Below, piece after piece: positions 16,768 to 25,882 of a stretch of DNA of 34,217 bases. Location: assembly GCA_003021725.1 (NCBI GenBank), contig PXRA01000091.1, forward strand, positions 9,357 through 43,573, in the 5' to 3' direction. This DNA is from Halobacteriales archaeon QH_8_64_26. Lineage in GTDB: Archaea > Halobacteriota > Halobacteria > Halobacteriales > Halococcaceae. The notes under the pieces were generated by a model that saw nothing but the letters and a program-made list of their open reading frames with translations, was not told where the DNA came from and did not search any database. The translations under genes and the position numbers were made by a program. Position 1 is the stretch's first letter; the number at the start of each line of letters is the position of its first letter.

Positions 16768-17690
16768 TCGTCGGTGCCTAATGAACTGCTGACGTCGAGG
16801 TTGAGTCCGGAGATGGTGTCACTTAGTTCGGCTCGCAACTCGGGCAATGTCTTCACTTGATAGATACCATCGATTATACCTTGATCTCGCAATTCGAAGA
16901 TTTCTACTAAGTCCGAGACCCTTCTCCTCCACATCGGGCCGTCGAGTACCATGTAGAGTTGAACACCCTTTCGAGCGACATAGCTCAGTTTCTCGATATC
17001 TCCGAGAACATCAGTCTGCTTGCTCCCTGTAGAACTAACGTAAGCTTTTGCTTCGATCATGATCCGGGCATCGTCGAGACCGGGGATCACGTAATCAGGG
17101 CCCTTCCTGAACGTGAGTGTTTCATTATCCACGGTGACTTCTGCTCGGCCACCAATGTGAGAGAAGTGTTTGTTTTCTTTCAGTCCGAGGGCTTCTAACA
17201 CGTCAACCTTGACCTTGTCCTCCAGCCAGTCGCCGGATGCTTGCCCTCGATACGCCGACCCTGTTCCGGTCACGTATCTAGCCTCGAGAACGTCCCAGTG
17301 CGTGAACTCATCGCGATCACCTCGGAGGTCGTCTCCTAAGAGATCTACTGCGAACTCGAAGAACGTCGTCCTGAATGCAGCATCTCCTTTCACCCGACGC
17401 TGTATCTCGTTTACGATAGCGTTTTTAGACGTGCGCTTGAGCGGAAGTTCGACTTGCAAGAGCGTGGTCCACGAATCGAGGCTATGGAAGCTAGCTGATA
17501 GCCGAAGCACCTCTCGAACGACCGTCTTGTCTGCTACGATGGCTTCCGCTAGTGTATCCTCCGTTACGTTGGTGAAATCGTCCGTCACGTCCTGCAAGGT
17601 AGCGTATGCGCTTTCAATGCCTTCCGTGCCCACAGCAAAATCGTGCGTAGAGAGGTTATCGAGGAATTCGTCGATCTCTCGTTCTGCCAC
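16764..17690 (-). CDS. Type II restriction endonuclease, DpnII-like PD-(D/E)XK
   Basis: This is a 308-residue predicted restriction enzyme. The catalytic core reads GPDYVIP (D199) followed by MIEAKAY (E213, K215), a PD-(D/E)XK arrangement. E157 in GDWLEDKVK upstream is a plausible additional metal ligand. The segments RGQASGDWLE, TGSKQTDVLGDIEKL and LDGPMWRRRVSDL follow the pattern I associate with DpnII-type enzymes, so I favour that family; recognition of GATC is not proven. The first about 120 residues are helical and unassigned. The start is GTG at 17690, since an in-frame TAG lies two codons before it. It is convergent with the methyltransferase gene with overlapping stops, an arrangement that could allow antisense interference. 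Codon use is more AT-rich than in the flanking genes. Confidence 0.85.
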   Translation of the reverse strand: MAEREIDEFLDNLSTHDFAVGTEGIESAYATLQDVTDDFTNVTEDTLAEAIVADKTVVREVLRLSASFHSLDSWTTLLQVELPLKRTSKNAIVNEIQRRVKGDAAFRTTFFEFAVDLLGDDLRGDRDEFTHWDVLEARYVTGTGSAYRGQASGDWLEDKVKVDVLEALGLKENKHFSHIGGRAEVTVDNETLTFRKGPDYVIPGLDDARIMIEAKAYVSSTGSKQTDVLGDIEKLSYVARKGVQLYMVLDGPMWRRRVSDLVEIFELRDQGIIDGIYQVKTLPELRAELSDTISGLNLDVSSSLGTDD

Positions 17691-17858
17691 ACACCGCTAC
17701 TGCAGCGGGCACTGTATGTATCTAATTTCCAAGTGAGTAGCTATAGCAATGGTTGCATACAGATGGTTTCATGTTCCGGTGATAGTCTCTATTCTGGTGC
17801 TGTAGTATGGTCATTGACGGTGACGCAAGCCAAACTCTACCAAATCTCTGACGGACGA

Positions 17859-17864
17859 TTTATA
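17859..17864 (+). promoter_or_regulatory. TATA box of the acidic hypothetical gene
   Basis: TTTATA lies about 26 bp before the ATG at 17890, the classic spacing for a leaderless haloarchaeal transcript starting at or next to the start codon. The rest of 17691-17858 is AT-rich and must also contain the minus-strand promoter of the endonuclease gene, which I cannot place with confidence. Confidence 0.65.
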
Positions 17865-17889
17865 CGCTCTCCGACCGAACCACGTCGGT

Positions 17890-18183
17890 ATGAGTCTCTC
17901 CGAGGCCGAGCGCGAGGACTTAGAGAACCTCCGGCTTCGACTGCGAACGATGAGCGGGATCGAGAAGTTAGAAGCGATCGAGAACGACGAGTGGGACGAA
18001 GCAGAGGCCACAGAGGCCCTCGGAAAGAGCGTCGCGTATGGCACCGCCGCCGATCACGTCGCCGCGATCCTCGATGGCGGCTACGAGCGCATGAGCGTCC
18101 AGGAGACGATCGAGGAACTCCCACAGGAGTGGACGCTGAACCTGCTTCGCTACGCCGCCTATAGCGAACGCGAGGAGGACTGA
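17890..18183 (+). CDS. Acidic hypothetical protein, 97 residues
   Basis: The protein is soluble, very acidic and predicted to be all-helical. It starts MSLSEAEREDLENLRLRLRT, has a central alanine-rich region and ends with QEWTLNLLRYAAYSEREED. No metal, nucleotide or membrane motif is visible and I do not recognise a named family. It has a good TATA box and normal haloarchaeal codon use, so it is probably a real gene belonging to the host chromosome and marking the right edge of the R-M island. Function is unknown. Confidence 0.75.
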   Translation: MSLSEAEREDLENLRLRLRTMSGIEKLEAIENDEWDEAEATEALGKSVAYGTAADHVAAILDGGYERMSVQETIEELPQEWTLNLLRYAAYSEREED

Positions 18184-18259
18184 TCCCCCGCTGGGTGCCT
18201 ACCGGCAAACGCACAGCGCACCGACCGTTCCCTCGGTACGTCGGCTCGGGACGGAGCCG

Positions 18260-18265
18260 TTATAG
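18260..18265 (+). promoter_or_regulatory. TATA box of the cold-shock gene
   Basis: TTATAG is centred about 26 bp upstream of the ATG at 18289 with no ribosome-binding site between, consistent with a leaderless mRNA. Confidence 0.6.
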
Positions 18266-18288
18266 GACTCGGGGACTGATCTCGACCT

Positions 18289-18612
18289 ATGGTAAAAGGC
18301 ACGGTAAGCTTCTTCAACCAGCAAGGAAGCTACGGGTTCATCACGGTCGAAGAGAACGACGGGGAAAAGGGCGAAAGCGACGGCGACGATGACGACGTGT
18401 TCTTTCACATGGCCGATCTCACCGGCCCCGATCTTCAGGAGGGCCAGGAGGTCGAATTCGAGATCGAGCAGTCCGAGAAAGGACCGCGCGCGAACAATCT
18501 CACGCGCCTCGGCGACGCCGCCGTCGAGGAAGAAGAAGACGGCCGACGCCGGGACGACGGCGTGATCGTCGACGAGGACGGCACGCACTGGGTGAGCATC
18601 AACGACATGTAA
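18289..18612 (+). CDS. cspA: Cold-shock domain protein with acidic insertion
   Basis: This single cold-shock-domain protein binds single-stranded RNA or DNA. The start MVKGTVSFFNQQGSYGFITV contains the RNP1-type strand (about residues 13-20), and VFFHM at 37-41 is RNP2. Between them lies an Asp/Glu-rich loop of about 16 residues (EENDGEKGESDGDDDD), where ordinary Csp proteins have a turn of a few residues. After the domain (through about residue 73) is an acidic then Arg-containing tail ending in DGTHWVSINDM. Total length is 107 residues compared with about 65 for typical haloarchaeal Csp. RNA-chaperone function is inferred from the family. Confidence 0.9.
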   Translation: MVKGTVSFFNQQGSYGFITVEENDGEKGESDGDDDDVFFHMADLTGPDLQEGQEVEFEIEQSEKGPRANNLTRLGDAAVEEEEDGRRRDDGVIVDEDGTHWVSINDM

Positions 18613-18841
18613 CGGCCCCACCGCGTAGGGGTAAGGCGGGCCGGAGCGTTGCGATCACGTTTCTCACAGTAGGCGAGTTATCGGCTACCAGCCCCCGCTG
18701 AAGCTACTCGCGTCGCTGTACTGGACGCGGTAGTTCGATCGATTCGAGCAGCGGTGATTGATCGTCGACACCCTTGGTTCATATTCGGTCAAAAGAGTCA
18801 CTTCGCCGCTTCCGACCACTGGTCGCTGTCGTCGTCCGGTC

Positions 18842-19246
18842 CTAGTCGTTACAGCAGCCGCCGATATTGTCGCCGAAATCGAGCGCGAGCGGCGCGGAGA
18901 TGGCGTCGTCGAGCGCTTCGAGGCGGGCCTGGAGTTCGTTCTGCGCTTCCAGGAAGTCGGCCATCACTGGAATCGAGTGTAGTTCCTGTTGGGTTCCCTG
19001 GAGTTCCTGGAGGTCTGCCTGGGTGGCCTCGCCGGACTGGCGGGCGAGCATGAACTCCTGGCGCGTGGACTCGAACTCCTCGATTTTCGACTGGGCTTCC
19101 TCGCTTTCCTGTACCGCACGGCGCGCGTCCTCGAAGGCCTCGTGTTCGGGGGTCTCGGCGATCGCTTCTCCGAGGTCACTCGCCACGTCCTCGACTGTGG
19201 TCCGGTCGTCAGCACTCGCCGCGTTCGCGTCGGTCTCGATGCTCAT
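18842..19246 (-). CDS. YlbF/YmcA family protein
   Basis: This is a 134-residue, almost entirely alpha-helical, acidic protein. The region from residue 20 to 120 has the YlbF/YmcA (Com_YlbF) layout: LGEAIAETPEHEAFEDARRAV, a charged helix with regular Glu/Gln, then IPVMADFLEAQNELQARL. It ends in GGCCND with adjacent cysteines at 131-132. Bacterial YlbF and YmcA act with YaaT in RNA processing and carry Fe-S clusters through C-terminal cysteines, so the cysteine pair may be functional here. The start ATG at 19246 has an AT-rich patch (19268-19275) at TATA distance. The preceding 18613-18841 spacer shows nothing I can call. Confidence 0.85.
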   Translation of the reverse strand: MSIETDANAASADDRTTVEDVASDLGEAIAETPEHEAFEDARRAVQESEEAQSKIEEFESTRQEFMLARQSGEATQADLQELQGTQQELHSIPVMADFLEAQNELQARLEALDDAISAPLALDFGDNIGGCCND

Positions 19247-19415
19247 ATTGATACTAGTAGCCGAGCCGGTTTAGTCCTGCCGACCGCACTCGATCTCGCG
19301 CCGGTAAGCCTCCGGTAGACGTCCTCTGCCCCCGAAATAACCGGTATTCAGATGGTCGATAGAAAATCGAGAACGCCGACCGTCGGGGTTCCTTGGGGTC
19401 TTCGACCTCATGGGC

Positions 19416-21571
<2,156 letters not shown>

Positions 21572-21737
21572 ACAGTCGGTGGAGGGACGTGTAGCCTTGA
21601 CTGTTCGGCTCTCCCGTTTCCGGCCGCGGTCTCCCGATCGGTCGCCGGGTTCCCGACTCCCGGCCGAACCCTCCTCGATCGGACCTCCTGCCGCGGTTCG
21701 GGGTAACACATTTGTGAGCCGACGGTCCAGTTCGGGT

Positions 21738-21872
21738 ATGGTCGTCGAGACCGAACGCGACGACGGGGTCTGGTACGAGTGCGAGGAGTGTGGCATGTTG
21801 CTCGAAACGAACGGGGAGGCCGAACAACACGAGCAACGCTGCGACGCCGAGGAGCCGAGTTACGTCCAGTAG
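21738..21872 (+). CDS. Small C2HC zinc-finger protein (DUF7128-like)
   Basis: This 44-residue acidic protein has ligands C15, C18, H31 and C35 in the pattern C-x2-C-x12-H-x3-C ([14 protein letters not shown], then EQHEQRC). Small one-finger proteins of this kind are abundant in haloarchaea; I recall this one as DUF7128, with moderate certainty. The ATG at 21738 is 167 bp from, and divergent to, the CDC48 start. An AT-rich patch (about 21704-21714) at about -25 to -35 could be its TATA region. A role in nucleic-acid or protein binding is inferred from the fold only. Confidence 0.78.
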   Translation: MVVETERDDGVWYECEECGMLLETNGEAEQHEQRCDAEEPSYVQ

Positions 21873-22065
21873 TCACGATCGATAGCGAGGGCTGTCTCCG
21901 AGGAGCCAGGTCGAGACACGAGACCGAGCGGCCGATCCGACGAGGGGTTTTCGAGCGGCTGTTCGGTCGGCGGTAGCGCGAGGCGTGTGAGAACGAGTGC
22001 ACGGGAAACGAGCGACACGACGGCACGATACTTCCGACTCGATCGACGGCACCGAGTACAGGGAC

Positions 22066-22638
22066 CTACGCCGACTCGTTTTCGGTCGCTCCGGGTTCTC
22101 GATCGGCGCGTTCGGCGTTTTCCGTGTGCTCGGCGTCGTCGGCTCCCTCGGCCGCCTCGCCGTCTCCTGCCGTTTCGGCCCCGTCGGTTGCTTCGCTCGC
22201 GTTGCCTTCTTCTGGCGGGGCAACGAGTTCATAGGAGCGTTCGGAGATCCCGTCCTCCTCGAAGACGAACACCCGTCCGCGAGCGGTCTCGGGATCGGCT
22301 TCGATCTCGACGCGGGGATTGGTATCCCTGACGAGAACGCCGGGAAAGATCGAGGTCTCCTCGCCCGGATCCAGTACCACCCGTCCGACGCCGGTCGATT
22401 CGAGGATCTCGGCGTGGGTGTTCAGGTCGTTGACGTAGATCATCACACCCTCGGTCTCGGTCGGATCGGTCACGAGGACCTGGACCTGTTTGCCGGGTGC
22501 GGTCCTGAGCGTCCCCTCGATTGCCGCGGGAACGCCGTGATAGAACGCTTCCCGGTCGTCGGCGTAGGTCACGACGATACCCTCCTCCCGGAGTTCGATG
22601 CCAAGCGTGTCGGGCGAGACGTCGCTGCGCGTGCTCAT
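22066..22638 (-). CDS. DUF5796-like acidic protein
   Basis: This is a 190-residue soluble protein. Residues 1-140 are predicted mostly beta: IELREEGIVVTYADDREAFYHG, KQVQVLVTDPTETEGVMIYVNDL, VGRVVLDPGEETSIFPGVLVRDT and RVFVFEEDGISERSYELV. The last 48 residues are an Ala/Glu/Asp-rich disordered tail. It resembles the haloarchaeal DUF5796 family by memory; no catalytic residues are apparent. The start is ATG at 22638; a longer frame reaching 23109 is antisense to pantoate kinase and is rejected. The gene is divergent from pantoate kinase with 106 bp between. Function is unknown. Confidence 0.75.
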   Translation of the reverse strand: MSTRSDVSPDTLGIELREEGIVVTYADDREAFYHGVPAAIEGTLRTAPGKQVQVLVTDPTETEGVMIYVNDLNTHAEILESTGVGRVVLDPGEETSIFPGVLVRDTNPRVEIEADPETARGRVFVFEEDGISERSYELVAPPEEGNASEATDGAETAGDGEAAEGADDAEHTENAERADREPGATENESA

Positions 22639-22713
22639 ACCCGTACTACCGGCGGCAGGCGAAAAAGCGTCGCGCTCCGGGCTCTCGACCGCGGAGCGAC
22701 CGGAGACCGGGGT

Positions 22714-22718
22714 GTTTA
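22714..22718 (+). promoter_or_regulatory. TATA box of pantoate kinase
   Basis: TTTAA lies 27-31 bp upstream of the ATG at 22745, with no ribosome-binding site, consistent with a leaderless transcript. It supports this start over more upstream in-frame starts. Confidence 0.55.
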
Positions 22719-22744
22719 ACCTCTGGGACGGCTCCTTCGAAGCC

Positions 22745-23524
22745 ATGCAGGCGTTCGCACCGGGAAGCGTCACGACCGTCTTCGTCCCGTCGGCGAACGG
22801 CAGCGGGTCGGGCGGCGTGAGCGTCGCGACCGCCGATGGGGTTCGTGCGACGGTCACCCCGGCGGCGGAGTCGTCGATCACCCTGGACGGCACCCGCACC
22901 GAGTTCGAACCGGTTTCCCGCCTGCTCGACGCGCTCGGCGTCTCGGCGACCGTCGCGCTCGATGCGGGGGTGCCGGTCGGCTGTGGGTTCGGTGCCAGCG
23001 GCGCGGCGACGCTAGGGAGTGCGTTCGCGGCGAACGCCGAGTTCGGTCTCGATCGGCGACGGGACGCCCTCGTCGAGGCCGCCCATCGCGCGGAGGTCGC
23101 GGCCGGCACCGGGCTGGGCGACGTGTTCGTTCAGGACGCCGGTGGGTTGGTCTACGACGTCGGCGAGGGCCGCGGGCGAACCGACTGTGAGAAGCGAGTG
23201 GGCTATACCGCCTTCGGCGGCATCGACACCGCGAGCGTGCTCGGCGACGAGGAACTGCTCGATCGCATCCACACGGGGGGTATCGCCGCGCTGGCTGACC
23301 TGCCCGCGACGCCGACGCTCGCGGACGCCCTTGCCCGGTCCTGGACGTTCGCGCGGCAAGTCGGCCTCCCGACCGATCGGCTCCGCGATGTCGTCGAGGA
23401 CGTCGAGGCGGCCGGCGGGATCGCGACGATGGCGATGGTCGGCGAGACGGTCGTCGGGCTCGGTGCCGGGGACGTACTGGCGAACGAGACGTCCGTCTCG
23501 AACGCGGGCGCACGGGTTCTGTGA
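22745..23524 (+). CDS. Pantoate kinase (archaeal PoK, GHMP family)
   Basis: PoK phosphorylates pantoate, the archaeal first step from pantoate towards CoA, replacing bacterial pantothenate kinase. The 259-residue protein starts MQAFAPGSVTTVFVP, as these kinases do. It has the GHMP ATP-binding motif VPVGCGFGASGAATLG (about residues 78-93), the AEVAAGTGLGDVFVQDAGG segment specific to PoK, and the closing EAAGGIATMAMVGETVVGLG. Length is near the family norm. The frame also opens upstream at 22598, but that extension is antisense to the neighbouring gene. CoaBC, a later enzyme of the same pathway, is encoded 2.3 kb downstream on the other strand. The spacer 23525-23729 to the next gene shows no gene. 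Confidence 0.88.
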   Translation: MQAFAPGSVTTVFVPSANGSGSGGVSVATADGVRATVTPAAESSITLDGTRTEFEPVSRLLDALGVSATVALDAGVPVGCGFGASGAATLGSAFAANAEFGLDRRRDALVEAAHRAEVAAGTGLGDVFVQDAGGLVYDVGEGRGRTDCEKRVGYTAFGGIDTASVLGDEELLDRIHTGGIAALADLPATPTLADALARSWTFARQVGLPTDRLRDVVEDVEAAGGIATMAMVGETVVGLGAGDVLANETSVSNAGARVL

Positions 23525-23729
23525 TGTAGCGCGGTCGTGGTGGTGTAGTCCTGTCCTCACGGTCCCGGCAGTCGACGGAGCCGAGAGGCTGACGAGTGGC
23601 CCCCGACACCGAACTCGACGGCTGACCCACCAGCCGATCCCCTCGTCGAGCGCCCGGATAACAGGGCGATCAGCCGGTTGGACGGCTGGACCGCCATGCG
23701 TAAGTACCGTCCCCGGACAATCGATCGGT

Positions 23730-24770
23730 ATGGAACGCCGAGGCCGGGCGCGCGCGCCCGCAGCGGGAACGATCCTCAATGCCCTCGCGACGGGGACGGG
23801 CGCGGCCTTCGCGATCGGCCGGTACACCAAGGCGACAGTGGAACTCTCCGCGGAGCCACTCGACTCGGGGACGGAGGACCGACCGGAATCGAACGAGTCG
23901 AACGGATCGAGCACGTCGGCAGTCACCGGCGAAATCGCAAACGCCCCCGACGCCGACACTCGGCTGATCGAGCGGTGTGTCGAGCTGGTCGTCGCGGAAC
24001 TCGCGAGCCCCGGGACCGAAATCGAGTACGGACGCATCGAGACCGACAGCGAGGTAGCGATGGCCGCGGGCTTGAAGAGTTCCAGCGCCGCGGCGAACGC
24101 AGCGGTGCTTGCGACCCTCGATGCGCTCGACGTCCCGATCGCCGACTCGAGAGCGGCGAACGGCCAGGAGGCGATCGGGACGACCGAGGGAACGACTTCG
24201 GCTGACGGAACCGGCAGGACCGGGATGACCGAACACGAAATCGAACCGCCGGTGACGCGTATCGAGGCCTGCCGGCTCGGGGTGCGGGCGGCCCGGCAGG
24301 TCGGCGTCACGGTAACGGGGGCGTTCGACGACGCCACGGCGAGCATGCTCGGGGGCGTCACGGTAACGGACAACTCGGAGGATCGCCTGCTTACCCACAA
24401 CACCGGCTTCGGGCGCGACGTGCTGGTCTGGACGCCACCGGAGAGAGCTTACAGCGCGGCTGCCGACGTCGATCGGTGCCGGCGGGTCGCGCCCGTGGCC
24501 GAGGTGGTCGCGGATCGTGCGCTCGCCGGGGAGTACGAGCGAGCGATGACGACGAACGGTTTCGCGTACTGCGGGGCGCTCGGCTACTCGGCCGAACCCA
24601 TGATAGAGGCCCTCGCGGAGGTACGGGGCGTCTCGCTCTCGGGGACCGGCCCGAGCGTGGTCGCCGTCGGCGACCGGGCGCCACTCGAAAGGGTGAACGA
24701 GGACTGGAGCAACAGGGAGGGTAAGACGTGGCTAACGAGAACCGATACGAGCGGAGCGGGAGTAACGTGA
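23730..24770 (+). CDS. aroK: Shikimate kinase (archaeal GHMP type)
   Basis: This cytosolic enzyme phosphorylates shikimate at the 3-hydroxyl in chorismate synthesis; archaea use a GHMP kinase unrelated to bacterial AroK. The 346-residue protein has the family start APAAGTILNALATGTGAAFAIG, the ATP motif AAGLKSSSAAANA at about residues 112-124, the ATASMLGGVTVTDN segment and the final SLSGTGPSVVAVG loop. Two acidic linkers (about 45-66 and 145-168) make it longer than usual. ATG 23730 is chosen because the conserved start follows at once. Its TGA overlaps the GTG of chorismate mutase (GTGA), so the two consecutive pathway genes are coupled. Confidence 0.93.
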   Translation: MERRGRARAPAAGTILNALATGTGAAFAIGRYTKATVELSAEPLDSGTEDRPESNESNGSSTSAVTGEIANAPDADTRLIERCVELVVAELASPGTEIEYGRIETDSEVAMAAGLKSSSAAANAAVLATLDALDVPIADSRAANGQEAIGTTEGTTSADGTGRTGMTEHEIEPPVTRIEACRLGVRAARQVGVTVTGAFDDATASMLGGVTVTDNSEDRLLTHNTGFGRDVLVWTPPERAYSAAADVDRCRRVAPVAEVVADRALAGEYERAMTTNGFAYCGALGYSAEPMIEALAEVRGVSLSGTGPSVVAVGDRAPLERVNEDWSNREGKTWLTRTDTSGAGVT

Positions 24771-25057
24771 CGCCGACCGAACCGGAGGAGATGACCATCG
24801 AGGAGTTACGCGAGGAGATCGAGACGATCGATCGCGAACTCGTCGAACTGATCGCCCGGCGGACCTACGTCGCCGATACGGTCGCGGAAGTGAAAGCCGA
24901 AGAGGACCTGGCGACGACCGACGAGGACCAGGAGCAGGCGGTGATGGAGCGGGCCGGCGAGAACGCCGAACGCTTCGAGGTCGATGCCAACATGGTCAAA
25001 GCCATCTTCAGATTGCTCATCGAACTCAACAAGATCGAACAGCGCGAGCGACGATAG
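24767..25057 (+). CDS. Chorismate mutase (AroQ type)
   Basis: This 96-residue all-helical protein converts chorismate to prephenate, the substrate of TyrA. The pattern TIEELREEIETIDRELVELIARRTYVADTVAEVKAE contains the expected Arg residues and the helix-1 ELVELIARR motif. Further active-site candidates follow in the second and third helices (ANMVKAIFRLLIELNKIEQ). I chose GTG 24767 because it overlaps the shikimate kinase stop as GTGA and has GGGAG nearby; GTG 24728 and ATG 24791 are in-frame alternatives. Haloarchaea usually carry this as a stand-alone protein, as here. Confidence 0.88.
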   Translation: MTPTEPEEMTIEELREEIETIDRELVELIARRTYVADTVAEVKAEEDLATTDEDQEQAVMERAGENAERFEVDANMVKAIFRLLIELNKIEQRERR

Positions 25058-25123
25058 GACCAGCACCGAGGAGGGGGAACGCTCGATAGCCCGCTTGTTC
25101 ACTGACCAGCGGCTGGCAGCCGG

Positions 25124-25130
25124 TTTTATC
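25124..25130 (+). promoter_or_regulatory. TATA box for an original cyclase start at 25155
   Basis: TTTTATC lies about 25-31 bp upstream of the ATG at 25155, perfect spacing for a leaderless gene. That ATG begins M-I-D, the usual first residues of cyclase-family proteins, but its frame ends after 22 codons. The element therefore appears to be the surviving promoter of the damaged gene downstream. Confidence 0.55.
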
Positions 25131-25210
25131 CCGACCTGGGCGAGAACGTGGAGCATGATCGATCCTAAGCCGAGGATTTCCCTGCGGGGATCGGTCTCGC
25201 CCGGGAGGAA

Positions 25211-25807
25211 GTGCAGGCGATAACCCACGCCGGCACGCACGTCGATGCCCCCTGGCACTACGGCCCGCAGTCGGGCGGCGCTCGATCGAAGACGATCGAT
25301 GAGATACCCCTGGAGTGGTGTTTCGGCGAGGCGTGCGTGCTCGATTTCCGGGAGTTCGATCCCGGCACGGAGATCGGTACCGGGGACGTCGCCGAGCGCC
25401 TCGACGCGCTCGATCACGACCTCTCGCCGGGCGAGATCGTCCTGCTCGAAACCGGTGCCGACGAGCTGTGGGGCACCCCCGAGTACCTCACCGACTTCCC
25501 CGGGATGAGTAGCGAGGCCACGAACTACCTCCTCGAAGCGGGCGTCCGGGTGATCGGCACGGACGCCTATGGCTTCGATAAGCCCTTCGCCGAGATGGGT
25601 CGACGGTTCGCCGAGACGGGCAGTAGTGAGGAACTCTGGCCGGCACACCTCGCCGGTCGCGAACGCGAGTACTGCCAGATCGAGAAGCTGGCGAACTTGG
25701 ATAGGCTGCCCCGCAGAACGAACGTTCCGCTGGTGGCCTTTCCCGTCCGGATCGAGAACGCGAGCGCCGGCTGGGTCAGTCCGGTCGCCTTCGCCGAACC
25801 CGAATAA
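25211..25807 (+). CDS. Cyclase / kynurenine formamidase-like hydrolase, N-terminally truncated
   Basis: This belongs to the metal-dependent cyclase family (COG1878), which includes kynurenine formamidase. The metal-binding motif ITHAGTHVDAPWH is at residues 4-16, followed by KTIDEIPLEWCFG and VLLETGADELWG. A late H/E-rich region and NVPLVAFPVRI close the fold. Homologues have about 40 residues before the motif. Here only 14 family-like codons precede the GTG at 25211 (A-E-D-F-P to A-R-E-E), and then an in-frame TAA at 25166. The likely original ATG at 25155, with a good TATA box, is in another frame. Use of the GTG at 25211 with GGGAGG two bases upstream is uncertain; the gene may be non-functional. 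Confidence 0.7.
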   Translation: MQAITHAGTHVDAPWHYGPQSGGARSKTIDEIPLEWCFGEACVLDFREFDPGTEIGTGDVAERLDALDHDLSPGEIVLLETGADELWGTPEYLTDFPGMSSEATNYLLEAGVRVIGTDAYGFDKPFAEMGRRFAETGSSEELWPAHLAGREREYCQIEKLANLDRLPRRTNVPLVAFPVRIENASAGWVSPVAFAEPE

Positions 25808-25882
25808 CGATCCCGTTCGTCGTGGGGCTGTCAGGCCGGTTCGATCGTTTCCGACCGCTCTGCGGGTGCTCGGGAGTCGATC

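Noticed and set aside
15683-17745. GTAGCTAT present on both sides of the R-M island as possible attachment repeats
   Set aside because: Eight bases are too short to mean integration, and no integrase or tRNA gene is nearby.
18613-18841. Possible tRNA or small RNA in the spacer after the cold-shock gene
   Set aside because: A GTTCGATCGATTCGAG-like stretch is present, but no acceptor stem or other tRNA arms can be paired around it.
23012-24403. 463-codon minus-strand frame over pantoate kinase and shikimate kinase
   Set aside because: It covers two clear GHMP kinase genes and its composition (Ser/Arg/Val-rich, no motifs) is that of an antisense shadow.
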